A DNA stretch of 53,103 nt. It comes from Streptomyces mangrovisoli (lineage in GTDB: Bacteria > Actinomycetota > Actinomycetes > Streptomycetales > Streptomycetaceae). Positions 1 to 8,620 of the stretch are shown piece by piece. Position 1 is the stretch's first letter, and each line of letters opens with the position of its first letter. The notes beneath the pieces are model-generated. The model was not told the DNA's origin and did not search any database. It saw nothing but the letters and a program-made list of their open reading frames with translations. The stretch lies in NCBI RefSeq assembly GCF_000974985.2, contig NZ_LAVA02000082.1:1-53103 (forward strand), written 5' to 3'. A program made the translations under genes and the position numbers.

Positions 1-112
1 CCGGGCGCCCGGCGTGGGGGTGGCGTCCTGCGACCGGGCGCCCTGCGTGGGGGTGGCGTCCTGCGACCGGGCGCCCGGCGTGGGGGTGGCGTCCTGCGGC
101 CGGGTGCGCGGC
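1..112. repeat. 33-bp in-frame tandem repeat in PKS linker
   Basis: A unit containing GTGGGGGTGGCGTCCTGCG recurs at about 14, 47 and 80 (period 33 bp) with one or two substitutions per copy, and it probably continues left of the window. On the minus strand it encodes an 11-residue repeat (core ARSQDATPTPG) directly after the second ACP. It is a low-complexity linker inside the PKS, so copy number may vary between strains. Confidence 0.85.
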
Positions 113-3100
113 GGCTGTTGGAGGCGGGCGGCGGCCTCGCCCACCGTGGCCGCGGTGAGCAGCTCGCGCAGGGCGATCTCGATCCCGAACTCGTGTTGCA
201 GGGCGGCGCGGACGCGGACCGCCATCAGGGAGTCGAGACCGAGGTCGGCGACGGCCGTGCCGGGTGTGATCCGGGCCTCGGGATGCCCGGTGACGGCGGC
301 GATGTGGTGGCTCAGCCGGGCGGGTATGGCCTCGGGATCGGGGGGTGCGGGGCGCGGCGCGGCCGGGTCGAGGGGGGCGGGGTGGTGCGTCGTCGGGTCG
401 AGCGGGGACGGGTGGGGCGCCGTCCGGTCGGTGGGCCGGTCCGGTGGGGCGGTCGGTGGGGCGGTCAGCGGGGCCGTCGGCGGGGTGGCCGGTGGGGTGG
501 CCGCGGTGAACTCGGCGGTCCGCAGGCCTGGTGCGCCGGCCCGGCCGGTCCCGCGGCCGTGGCGTGGACGGCCGTCGGTCCACCAGTGGCGGACGTGCCG
601 CCAGCGCGGCCCCGGCAGGTCGATGACGTGTCCGGTGGGCGGCGGCAGGTCCGCTCCCGCCGCGTAGAGGGCGCCGAGCCGGGCGCCGAACTCCGCCGCC
701 GTGTCCGCGTCACGGCGCAGGGTGCCGAGCACGAGGGCGTCGGGCGCGGTGTCCAGGAGGGCACCGGCGAGCACGGTGTGCGGGGAGATCTCCAGGAAGG
801 CGGTGTGGCCGTCGGCCCGCGCGGCGGCCACGGCCCGGTCGAGACGGACCGGGCGGCGCAGGTTGGCGGCCCAGTGCTCGGCGTCGAACAGGCTGGTGGC
901 GCGCGGGTCGTCCAGGACGGTGGAGTAGACGGGCACCTCCCCCGGGCCGCCCCGCACGTCGGCCAGCGCCTTCCGCAACGTCGGCAGCAGCGGGTCGACC
1001 TGGGGCGAGTGCCCGGCTCCGGAGACGCGCAGGGAGCGGGCCGCCCGCCCCTGCCGCGCCAGCCGCTCGACCAGCCGCTCCACCTGCGCCTGCGCGCCCG
1101 AGACGACCTTCTGCCGGGGCGAGTTGTGCACGGCGACGTACAGACCGGGGAACTCTGCCTCCACGGCGTCCAGTTCGGCGTCGGCCAGGTCGACGACCGC
1201 CATGGCGCCGCCGTGCAGCCCGGCCAGCAGCCGGGACCGCTCCGCGACGACCCGGGCCCCCGCACGCGGATCGAGGGCGCCCGCGCACACGGCGGCGGCG
1301 ACCTCGCCCACCGAGTGCCCGATCACGGCCGCGGGCGACACGCCGTAGGACCGCCACAGCCGGGCGAGGGCCACCTGGATCCCGAACAGCACGGGCTGCG
1401 CGACCTCCAGGCGGTCGAGCGCGCCACCGGTCGCGAGGTGGGCGTGGAGGGAGACCCCGCACAAGGGGCGGATCACGGCGTCCAGTTCCTCGACCGCGGC
1501 CGCGAAGGCGGGTTCCTCGGCGAGCAGCCGTCGGCCCATGCCGCGCCACTGGCTGCCCTGACCGGAGAAGACCCACACCGCGCCGCGTCCGGCCAGGTCC
1601 CGTTCCCCGGTGGCCACCCGCGGATCGGCCCGCCCGTCGGCCAACGTGTCCAGGGAATGGGCGAGTTCGGACCGGTCGCGGGCGGTGACTGCGGCCCGTG
1701 CGGGACCCCGGCCGGTGCGGCCGGCGAGGGTGCGGGCCACGTCCGCGAGGTCGGCGTGGGCGCCGTCCGGTGTGCGCAGCCAGGCGGCGAGGCGGCCGGC
1801 GGTGTCCCGGACGCGGCCCGCGTCCGCGTCGGCCAGCGGATAGACGTGGCAGGCGGATTCCGGGCCGGGGTGCGGGGCGGGGCCCACGGGGAGGTACTCC
1901 TCCAGCACGGCATGGGCGTTGGTGCCGCCGAAGCCGAAGGCGGAGACGCCCGCGCGGGCGGTGCCGTCGTAGCGGGGCCACGGTTCGGGCGAGGTGACCA
2001 GGCGCAGGCGCGGGTCGCCGAGCGCCGTGCCGGCCGCGCTGTGCAGGGACGGCGGGATGCGGTCGTGGTGCAGGGCCAGCACCGTCTTGACCAGTCCGGT
2101 GACCCCGGCCGCCGACTCCAGGTGGCCGAGGTTGCCCTTGACCGAGCCGAGCAGCAGCGGCTGATCGGGGTCGCGGTCCGCGCCGAGCACCGTGGCGAGG
2201 GCGTCCGCCTCGATGGGGTCGCCCAGCGGGGTGCCGGTGCCGTGCGCCTCGACGTAGTCGACGCGCACGGGATCGAGCCCGGCGCGCACGTAGGCGGTGT
2301 GCAACAGGGCGCGCTGCGCTTCGGGGTGAGGGGCCATCAGGCCGTTGGACCGACCGTCGGAGTTGACCGCGGTGGAGCGGATGAGCGCGAGGACGCGATC
2401 GCCGTCGCGTTCCGCGTCGGACAACCGCTTGAGCAGGACGACGGCGCAGCCCTCGGCGCGCCCGATGCCGTCCGCGGCGGCCGCGAACGGCTTGCAGCGG
2501 CCGTCCGGCGCGAGGACCCCGGCCCGTCCGAAGGCCACGCCCACGGTGGGTGACAGCAGCACGTTGACGCCCGCGGCGATCGCCGTGTCGCTCTCGCCGG
2601 TGCGCAGGCTGACGCAGGCGTGGTGGACCGCCACCAGGGACGACGAGCAGGCCGTGTCGACGGCGAGGCTCGGTCCGCGGGTGTCCAGGACGTAGGCCAG
2701 GCGCCCCGCGGTGACGGAGAGGGCGGCGCCGGCGGGTGCCCACGGGTCGACGGCGGCCGGGTCGGCTCCGGTCAACTGGCCGTACTCGGACGCGGACACG
2801 CCCACGAAGACGCCGGTCGCGGTGCCCGCCAGGGAGGCGGCCGGGACGGCCGCGTGGTCGAGCGCCTCGTGCACCACCTCCAGCAGGATGCGCTGCTGCG
2901 GGTCGAGCACGGCGGCCTCGCGCGGGGTGATCCGGAAGAAGTCGGCGTCGAACCCGGCGACGTCGTCGAGGTATCCGCCGCGCGGGGGCGCCTCGGCGGG
3001 CGGGAAGTCGGTGAAGTCGCGCCACCGGTCCTCCGGGACGCGGCGGATCGCGTCGCCGCCGTCGCCGAGCAGCTGCCAGAAGTCGGCCGGGCCGTGCACC

Positions 3101-3588
3101 CCGCCGGGCAGCCGGCAGCCCACCCCGATGACGGCCACGGGCTCGGCGTACGGGCCGTGCAGCGGGGCGGTCGGCAGCGGTGACGGGTCCGTACGACCGC
3201 TGTGCGCGCCGGACTTGGCGCGCGGCCGGGGTGCGCAGGGGGCGGGCGTCGCGTCGCACAGGTGGGTCACCAGGGCCTCGACGGTGGGCGCGTCCCACAG
3301 CAGGGTCGGCGGCAGGTCGAGGCCGGTGAGCCCGGAGAGTTCGGCGGCCAGGATCACCGCGTCCCGCGAGGACATGCCGAGTTCGGTGAGGGGCCGGTCC
3401 AGCGGTACGTCGGCGGGGGCGAGGCCGCCCCAGGCCGCGACGCGTTCGGCGAGCAGGCGGCGCAGTGCTTCGGCGTCGGGGGCCGGGGCTGTCGCGGGAG
3501 CGGGAGCCGTGGCGGGCGCCTCGCCCGTGGCCGCCTCGAAGGGCGCCGCGTTCGGGGGCATGTGGCGCCAGGAGTCGTCGGCGGTCAC
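1..3588 (-). CDS. Type I polyketide synthase, ACP-KS-AT-ACP (Pks13-like), 3' end outside window
   Basis: Multidomain condensing enzyme, predicted cytosolic. About 1196 residues are visible before the window edge. In order: a short N-terminal ACP with GMSSRD near residue 71; a ketosynthase with active-site DTACSSS (Cys about 314), EAHGTGTPLGDP (His about 449) and KGNLGHLES (His about 489); an acyltransferase with GQGSQW and GHSVGE (Ser about 759); a Pro/Thr-rich linker; and a second ACP with GLDSL (Ser about 1118). No KR, DH or ER is seen. The AT shows SGAGHSP where HAFH (malonyl) or YASH (methylmalonyl) would be expected. The GTG start overlaps the TGA of the upstream acyl-AMP ligase (GTGA), implying translational coupling. 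An N-terminal ACP, one KS-AT and a second ACP beside an acyl-AMP ligase and a carboxylase beta subunit match the Pks13 plan. A terminal thioesterase cannot be checked here. Product unknown. Confidence 0.9.
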   Translation of the reverse strand, partial: MTADDSWRHMPPNAAPFEAATGEAPATAPAPATAPAPDAEALRRLLAERVAAWGGLAPADVPLDRPLTELGMSSRDAVILAAELSGLTGLDLPPTLLWDAPTVEALVTHLCDATPAPCAPRPRAKSGAHSGRTDPSPLPTAPLHGPYAEPVAVIGVGCRLPGGVHGPADFWQLLGDGGDAIRRVPEDRWRDFTDFPPAEAPPRGGYLDDVAGFDADFFRITPREAAVLDPQQRILLEVVHEALDHAAVPAASLAGTATGVFVGVSASEYGQLTGADPAAVDPWAPAGAALSVTAGRLAYVLDTRGPSLAVDTACSSSLVAVHHACVSLRTGESDTAIAAGVNVLLSPTVGVAFGRAGVLAPDGRCKPFAAAADGIGRAEGCAVVLLKRLSDAERDGDRVLALIRSTAVNSDGRSNGLMAPHPEAQRALLHTAYVRAGLDPVRVDYVEAHGTGTPLGDPIEADALATVLGADRDPDQPLLLGSVKGNLGHLESAAGVTGLVKTVLALHHDRIPPSLHSAAGTALGDPRLRLVTSPEPWPRYDGTARAGVSAFGFGGTNAHAVLEEYLPVGPAPHPGPESACHVYPLADADAGRVRDTAGRLAAWLRTPDGAHADLADVARTLAGRTGRGPARAAVTARDRSELAHSLDTLADGRADPRVATGERDLAGRGAVWVFSGQGSQWRGMGRRLLAEEPAFAAAVEELDAVIRPLCGVSLHAHLATGGALDRLEVAQPVLFGIQVALARLWRSYGVSPAAVIGHSVGEVAAAVCAGALDPRAGARVVAERSRLLAGLHGGAMAVVDLADAELDAVEAEFPGLYVAVHNSPRQKVVSGAQAQVERLVERLARQGRAARSLRVSGAGHSPQVDPLLPTLRKALADVRGGPGEVPVYSTVLDDPRATSLFDAEHWAANLRRPVRLDRAVAAARADGHTAFLEISPHTVLAGALLDTAPDALVLGTLRRDADTAAEFGARLGALYAAGADLPPPTGHVIDLPGPRWRHVRHWWTDGRPRHGRGTGRAGAPGLRTAEFTAATPPATPPTAPLTAPPTAPPDRPTDRTAPHPSPLDPTTHHPAPLDPAAPRPAPPDPEAIPARLSHHIAAVTGHPEARITPGTAVADLGLDSLMAVRVRAALQHEFGIEIALRELLTAATVGEAAARLQQPPRTRPQDATPTPGARSQDATPTQGARSQDATPTPGAR

Positions 3589-5663
3589 GGTGTCTCCCCG
3601 GCCGCGGCGTCGGCTCCCGCGTCGGCTCCCGGCCCGGCGTGGCGATAGGCACCTTCCAGGTACCGGGCGCGGGTGAGGGCTCTGGACACCTTGCCGCTGG
3701 AGGTGCGCGGGACGGTGCCGGGCGGCACCAGGACCACGTCGGCGAGGCGCAGTCCGTGGCGGGCGGAGACGGCGGCGCGCACGGCCCGCACCAGGTCCGG
3801 CAGGTCGAGTTCGGCGAGGGAGGTGGCCCGGGTGTGCTCGGCGACGACGACGGTCCGCTCGCCTGCCCCGCCGGGCCGGGCCCCGTCCTCTCGGTCGGCG
3901 GGCAGCGCGAAGGCGGCGAGCCGGTCCCGGCGCACGGCGGGGTGCGCCTCCTGGACGGTGGCCTCCACGTCCTGCGGGTAGTGGTTGCGGCCGTCGACGA
4001 TGATCAGGTCCTTCAGCCGCCCGGTGACCAGGAGTTGACCCTCCAGGACCGTGCCCAGGTCGCCGGTGCGCAGCCAGCGGCCGCGTCCGGCGGAGGCCGG
4101 GGCGGGGCGACGTCGGGCGGAGGCCGGGGCGGGGCGGCGTGCGCCGCCGTCAGGACCGCCGCCGTCGGGTCCGGCGCCGTCAGGACCGCCGCCGTCAGGA
4201 CCGCCGCCGTCGGGTCCGTCGCCGTCAGGACCGCCGCCGTCGGGTCCGTCGTCGTCAGGTCCGGCGCCGTCGGGTGCCCCGCCGAAGACCTTCGCGGTGA
4301 GGCCGTCCCGGCCGAAGTAGCCGCGGCCGACGTTCGGGCCCTGCACCTGGATCTCGCCGACCTCTCCCTCGGGCAGGGCGGCGCCCGTCGCCGGGTCGGC
4401 GATGCGCACCCGCTGGCCCGCCGGGGTGCCGCAGCCGGTGAGCAGGGCGGCACCCGGGTCGTCGGCGCGCGCGGGCAGCGCCTTGCCCGCGGCGAGGGCG
4501 TCCCGGTCGAGCGCGAACCGGCGCAGCGGCTCGCCGGGGCGGGCCGCGCTGACGAAGACGGTGGCCTCGGCGAGGCCGTACGACGGGCAGTGCGTGCCGG
4601 CGGCGAGCCCGCGGCCGGCGAACGCGGCGTGGAAGCGGTCGGCGGTCGCGGCGCGGACGGGTTCGCTGCCGTTGATGAGGGCGGCGACCTGGTCCAGCCG
4701 CAGGTCGGCCTTCTGTACCTCGGTGACCGCGGCGGCGCAGTAGTCGTAGGCGAAGTTGGGCGCCGCGCTCACGGTGCGCGGGTAGGCGCCGAGCAACCGC
4801 AGCCAGCGCACCGGCTGCTGGAGGAACGCGGCCGGGTCCATGAGCACCGAGAGCAGCCCGCGCACGACGGGGGCGGCGACGCTGAGGACGAGGCCCATGT
4901 CGTGGTAGAGGGGCAGCCAGCCCACGCAGGTCACCGGGGCGGTGTCGGCGCCGTAGGCGGTCAGTGCCTGGCGGGCGTTGGCGACGACGTTGGCGTGGGT
5001 GATCTCCACGCCCGCGGGCGCCCGGGTCGATCCGGAGGTGTACTGGAGGTAGGCGGCGGCGTGTTCGGCGGGCGCGGGGGCCGCGGACGCGTTCCGGGCC
5101 GCGGTGTCGGGTACCCGGTCCGCCGTCACGATCGCCGGGCGGCCGTCCCAAGTCCCGGGTTCGCCGGTCGCGGGCACGGTCGCGGGCACGGGGGCGGTGG
5201 CGATGCGCCCGACGTCGGCGGGCACGGCGTCCGCGGTCATGGTCTCCGCGCAGAACCGCCGTACCTCGGCGAGGGATTCCAGGGTGGTCACCACCACCTG
5301 CGGGCTGGCGTCGGCAAGGATGCCCGCGAGCCGCTCGGTCTGTCCGGGCAGCCCCGGCGGGTACAGCGGTACGGCCACCTGGCCGGCGGCGAGCACGGCC
5401 AGGAACGCGGTGACGTAGTCGAGTCCCTGGGGGCACAACAGGGCGACGCGGGAGCCTGGTTCGGCCTTGGCGGCGAGGCGCGCGGCCAGGGCCCGTACCC
5501 GGATCTCCAGGCGGCCCCAGGTCAGGGTGCGGTGGACGCCGCGGGCGTGCGGGCCGGGGTGGTCGGCGTAGGTGAAGGCGGGGCGCTCCGGGTGGGTGCG
5601 GGCCCAGTGCGTCACCTGCTCGGGCAGGGTGCGGGGCGGGGTCGGGATACGGCGGCTGTCCAT
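3585..5663 (-). CDS. Fatty acyl-AMP ligase (FadD32-like)
   Basis: A 692-residue ANL-superfamily adenylating enzyme, expected to activate a fatty acid as acyl-AMP and load it on an ACP. Visible motifs: P-loop-like YTSGSTRAPAG (about 220), WLPLYHDMGLV (about 258), YGLAEATVFVS, the GDLG hinge region and the C-terminal catalytic lysine in PRTSSGK. WLPLYHDMGL and the segment before GEVGEIQVQG resemble fatty acyl-AMP ligases rather than acyl-CoA ligases. The protein is longer than the usual 580-630 residues because of a Gly/Pro/Asp repeat at about 465-508. Start ATG has GAGGAG 9 nt upstream. Its stop overlaps the PKS start, so its first expected partner is the N-terminal ACP of that PKS. Substrate chain length cannot be read. 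Confidence 0.92.
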   Translation of the reverse strand: MDSRRIPTPPRTLPEQVTHWARTHPERPAFTYADHPGPHARGVHRTLTWGRLEIRVRALAARLAAKAEPGSRVALLCPQGLDYVTAFLAVLAAGQVAVPLYPPGLPGQTERLAGILADASPQVVVTTLESLAEVRRFCAETMTADAVPADVGRIATAPVPATVPATGEPGTWDGRPAIVTADRVPDTAARNASAAPAPAEHAAAYLQYTSGSTRAPAGVEITHANVVANARQALTAYGADTAPVTCVGWLPLYHDMGLVLSVAAPVVRGLLSVLMDPAAFLQQPVRWLRLLGAYPRTVSAAPNFAYDYCAAAVTEVQKADLRLDQVAALINGSEPVRAATADRFHAAFAGRGLAAGTHCPSYGLAEATVFVSAARPGEPLRRFALDRDALAAGKALPARADDPGAALLTGCGTPAGQRVRIADPATGAALPEGEVGEIQVQGPNVGRGYFGRDGLTAKVFGGAPDGAGPDDDGPDGGGPDGDGPDGGGPDGGGPDGAGPDGGGPDGGARRPAPASARRRPAPASAGRGRWLRTGDLGTVLEGQLLVTGRLKDLIIVDGRNHYPQDVEATVQEAHPAVRRDRLAAFALPADREDGARPGGAGERTVVVAEHTRATSLAELDLPDLVRAVRAAVSARHGLRLADVVLVPPGTVPRTSSGKVSRALTRARYLEGAYRHAGPGADAGADAAAGETP
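4149..4278. repeat. 15-bp tandem repeat encoding (GPDGG)n in acyl-AMP ligase
   Basis: Eight consecutive 15-bp units (GTCAGGACCGCCGCC and close variants) fill 4149-4268, with a partial ninth after them. On the minus strand they encode a collagen-like Gly-Pro-Asp-Gly run lying between GEVGEIQVQG and the GDLG hinge. Immediately 3' on the plus-strand map (about 4088-4140), a second duplication of about 27 bp (GCGGAGGCCGGGGCGGGGCG) adds an Ala/Pro/Arg stretch. The repeats are in frame and do not disrupt the gene. Confidence 0.9.
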
Positions 5664-5837
5664 CGGGCGGGGCTCCTCATGTCGCGGGTCGGGCCTGTGG
5701 GGCAGGACCGGTGGGGTGGGGCATGAGCAGGGGCCTGGGCGGTGGTGGGTGCGGGAGACGGGCCGGTGCGGCTCGGCGGGGCGGGAGGCCGGGGCGCAGG
5801 TCGGCGTGGGGCGGCCCCGGGCGCGTGAACGGGCGCC

Positions 5838-7460
5838 TCAGAGCGGGATGTTGCCGTGCCGTCGCTGCGGCAGGGGTGCGCGCTTGCCGCGCAGCGCGCG
5901 CAGGGCCCGGCAGAGGTGGGCGCGGGTCTCGCGCGGGGCGATGACGGCGTCGACATAGCCGCGTTCGGCGGCGAGGTACGGCGTGCCGTGGGTGTGCTCG
6001 TAGGCAGCAACGAGTGCGGCCCGCAGTCCCTCGGGGTCGTCGGCGGCGGCGAGTTCGCGCCGGTGCAGCACGCCGACGGCTCCCTCGGCGCCCATGACGG
6101 CGATCCGGGCGGAGGGCCAGGCGAGGTTGACGTCGGCGCCGAGGTGCTTGGAGCCCATCACCGCGTAACCGCCGCCGTACGCCTTGCGGATGACGACCGT
6201 GACCTTGGGGACGGTGGCCTCGGCGTAGGCGTACAGGAGTTTCGCGCCGCGGCGGATGACGCCGGCCTGCTCCTGGCGGACGCCGGAGAGATAGCCGGGG
6301 ACGTCCACGAAGGTGAGCAGGGGCAGGTTGAACGCGTCGCAGAACCGCACGAAACGCGCGGCCTTCTCGGAGGCGTCGATGTCGAGGACGCCGGCCGCGT
6401 GCAGCGGCTGGTTGGCCACGACGCCGACCGAGCGGCCTTCCACCCGGGCCAGGGCGCAGACTATGTTCGGCGCGAACAGCTCGTGGACGTAGGTCAGTTC
6501 GCCGTCGTCGACCACGGCGGTCAGGATGTCCCGCATGTCGTAGCCCTGGCCGGGCCGGTCGGGCACGATCCCGTCCAGTGTCCCGGGGCTGCCGGCGGGC
6601 GGCGCGGGCGTGTACTCGGGGGGCTGTTCCAGGGTGTTGGCGGGCAGGTAGGCCAGCAGTTCGCGGACGGTGTCGAGGGCCTCCTGCTCGTCGGCCGCGA
6701 GGAAGTGGGCGTTGCCGCTCAGGGTGTTGCTGGCGCGTCCGCCGCCGAGCTCCTCGGCGGTGGTGCGTTCGCCGGTGACGGCGTGGATGACGTCGGGGCC
6801 GGTGACGAACATGTGGGAGGCGCCGTCGACCATCACGGTGAGGTCGGTGATGGCCGGGGAGTAGGCGGCGCCGCCCGCGCACGGGCCGAGGACGACGGAG
6901 ATCTGGGGGATCACCCCGGAGGCGGCGACGTTGCGGCGGACGAGTTCGGCGTACAGGGCGAGCGAGTTGACGCCCTCCTGGATGCGCGCCCCGCCGGAGT
7001 CGTTGAGTCCGACGACCGGGCAGCCCGTCTTCAGCGCGAGGTCCATCAGGGCGACGGTCTTCTCGCCGAACGCCTCGCCCAGGCTGCCGCCGAACACGGC
7101 CGGGTCCTGGGCGAAGACGCACACCGGCCGGCCGTCGACGGTGCCGTATCCGGTGACCACGCCGTCGCCGTAGGGCCGGGCCGCGTCGTCGTCCGGGTCG
7201 GTGGGCCGCGCTCCGGGCAGGGCGGGTGCGCCGGAGCGGGCCCGGACGAACAGGCCGGTCTCGCTGAACGAGCCCGGATCCAGCAGCCGTTCGATGCGCT
7301 CCCGGGCCCCGAGCGCGCCGCGCCGGCGCGGCCGGTCCCGGGCGATCGCCCGGGTACGGCGGTGCGCCAGGTCGGCGATGCGGTCGGCGGTGCCGCCCGG
7401 AACGTACGGCACCGGACGCGTCCCGCGTGCTGTGGTCACCTCTGTCGTCTCTGTAGCCAC
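5838..7460 (-). CDS. Acyl-CoA carboxylase carboxyltransferase (beta) subunit
   Basis: A 540-residue biotin-dependent carboxyltransferase of the PccB/AccD family, producing malonyl-, methylmalonyl- or longer carboxyacyl-CoA together with a biotin-carboxylase alpha subunit that is not in this window. Both crotonase-like halves are visible: the N-terminal half with LNDSGGARIQEGV and GPCAGGAAYSPA, the C-terminal half with DVPGYLSGVRQE, YGGGYAVMGSK and GAEGAVGVL. The GTG at 7460 is chosen because GGAGG lies 5 nt upstream; a longer reading to 7604 would add an unlikely basic leader. It is the first gene of the ligase/PKS operon, separated by 174 nt in which I see no gene. In mycobacteria the AccD4 homologue supplies the carboxyacyl extender for Pks13; the same role here is inferred. 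Confidence 0.92.
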   Translation of the reverse strand: MATETTEVTTARGTRPVPYVPGGTADRIADLAHRRTRAIARDRPRRRGALGARERIERLLDPGSFSETGLFVRARSGAPALPGARPTDPDDDAARPYGDGVVTGYGTVDGRPVCVFAQDPAVFGGSLGEAFGEKTVALMDLALKTGCPVVGLNDSGGARIQEGVNSLALYAELVRRNVAASGVIPQISVVLGPCAGGAAYSPAITDLTVMVDGASHMFVTGPDVIHAVTGERTTAEELGGGRASNTLSGNAHFLAADEQEALDTVRELLAYLPANTLEQPPEYTPAPPAGSPGTLDGIVPDRPGQGYDMRDILTAVVDDGELTYVHELFAPNIVCALARVEGRSVGVVANQPLHAAGVLDIDASEKAARFVRFCDAFNLPLLTFVDVPGYLSGVRQEQAGVIRRGAKLLYAYAEATVPKVTVVIRKAYGGGYAVMGSKHLGADVNLAWPSARIAVMGAEGAVGVLHRRELAAADDPEGLRAALVAAYEHTHGTPYLAAERGYVDAVIAPRETRAHLCRALRALRGKRAPLPQRRHGNIPL

Positions 7461-7611
7461 GGCCACCTCCGAAGGGGTCTTCGAATATGGCAGCGAACGA
7501 CCGGACAACCGTGGGTATGAGCGGAAGTTGAGTCCGCCACGGCCACGCTTCGTGCCGGGGTGACAACGCGGCGGGCACGGCCGCGGCCCCCGTGAAGCGG
7601 GCACGGCGAGG

Positions 7612-8346
7612 TCACTTGAGGATGTTCACCGCGCGGGCCACCACCAGCACGACGGTGACCAGCGACACCGACGACTGGAGCATCATCAGCATCTTCGCCC
7701 AGCGGGACAGCGGCATCACGTCGGTGGGGCTGAAGGCGGTGGAGTTGGTGAACGACAGGTAGAGGTAGTCCAGGAAGGCCGGTTCCCAGTTCGGCTCGGC
7801 GAGTTCGGGGCTCTGCATCTGCACGAAGAGGAAGTCGGCGTACTGCCGCTCCCCGCAGGCGCGGGCCCGGGGACCGCCGCGGTCCCACTCCCAGTACCAC
7901 AGCGCGAACACGATGACGTTCGTCAGCCATATGCCGCCACCGGTCAGCAGCAGCGGCACGGCGTCCAGGCCGTCGGTGCCGTGCACCAGGTCGAGGACCA
8001 GCCGGACCGCGGCCCAGCCGTTGGCGAGGCTGATCACACCCATCAGGGCGAGGCCGAGGCCCCGCAGCCACCGGGCGCGCGGTTCGACGCGGCGGGGGTT
8101 GGCGGCCACCAGGCCCGCCAGCAGCACCACTTCGAGGGCCGGCAGGGCCCAGTAGGGCTGGAAGGCGAGCCGGTGCGGCACCAGGGTCTGGAGTCCGACC
8201 GCGATCGCGATCACCGCGGTGACCGCCCAGCGCGGCTCTCCGCGTGTGGCCCGCCGCCACGCCGGGGCCACCTCCTGCTCACCGGCCTCCAGCAGCCGCT
8301 CGATCCTGGCCAGCCGGCTGTCCGCCTCGTTCGATCCCTCTGACAT
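7612..8346 (-). CDS. Multi-pass membrane protein (DUF1345-like or ion-channel-like)
   Basis: A 244-residue integral membrane protein of unknown function. After a charged N-terminal 35 residues come about five or six hydrophobic segments. The last block, FTNSTAFSPTDVMPLSRWAK followed by a hydrophobic helix, resembles DUF1345 proteins and also pore-helix-like motifs of small channel proteins, and I cannot decide between them. The ATG at 8346 has GGGAG about 10 nt upstream. Upstream in-frame codons to 8403 are less likely because they lack a Shine-Dalgarno sequence and would add an Arg/Pro leader. It lies 151 nt upstream of the carboxylase gene on the same strand, so it may or may not share its transcript. 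It diverges from the phospholipase D-like gene. Confidence 0.75.
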   Translation of the reverse strand: MSEGSNEADSRLARIERLLEAGEQEVAPAWRRATRGEPRWAVTAVIAIAVGLQTLVPHRLAFQPYWALPALEVVLLAGLVAANPRRVEPRARWLRGLGLALMGVISLANGWAAVRLVLDLVHGTDGLDAVPLLLTGGGIWLTNVIVFALWYWEWDRGGPRARACGERQYADFLFVQMQSPELAEPNWEPAFLDYLYLSFTNSTAFSPTDVMPLSRWAKMLMMLQSSVSLVTVVLVVARAVNILK

Positions 8347-8620
8347 GTGACCGATTCTCCCTGCCCGGGTGCGGGCCCCGGAGGCCGGGGTGACCGGTCC
8401 CAAGGCAGGGGCATACGAAGATTTTGCGCTCGCCCCGCACCGTCCCGCACGCCCCCGACCTGGGCGAACCGGCCGTCGTTCGCCCGGCCGGACGGCACGT
8501 CACGCCGTGTTCACCGCGGCGCTCTTTCTCGGCGTTCTACGCGCGTGGTGTCATGCCCGCGCCACCCTCCACACGCGTTCCCCCACAGAACTCGCGCCTC
8601 AACCCCACCAGGAGTCACGC
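8347..8620. promoter_or_regulatory. Divergent intergenic region, membrane protein / phospholipase
   Basis: A 274-bp region between two divergent genes that must hold promoters for both. It contains a locally less GC-rich patch around 8409-8427 and another around 8521-8545, but I find no convincing -35/-10 pair. Longer in-frame readings of the phospholipase gene into this region encode only a basic, proline-rich leader and were rejected. Confidence 0.4.

Noticed and set aside
1..112. The 33-bp repeats as a CRISPR array
   Set aside because: Units are contiguous without spacers, in frame within a protein, and no cas gene is near.
118..2553. An 811-residue plus-strand open frame opposite the PKS
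   Set aside because: Gly/Arg/Val-rich low-quality composition with no domain. It is the antisense of a strong ACP-KS-AT gene and a usual by-product of high GC content.
710..3652. A 980-residue Arg-rich minus-strand frame
   Set aside because: A frame-shifted reading of the PKS. The true frame carries intact KS, AT and ACP motifs.
4149..4278. The 15-bp repeats as a frameshift or assembly error splitting the ligase
   Set aside because: All units are multiples of three and the frame continues into the conserved GDLG and lysine motifs.
8369..8620. An 84-residue N-terminal extension of the phospholipase-like protein
   Set aside because: It would bury the signal peptide. ATG 8621 has an ideal ribosome site and signal peptide.
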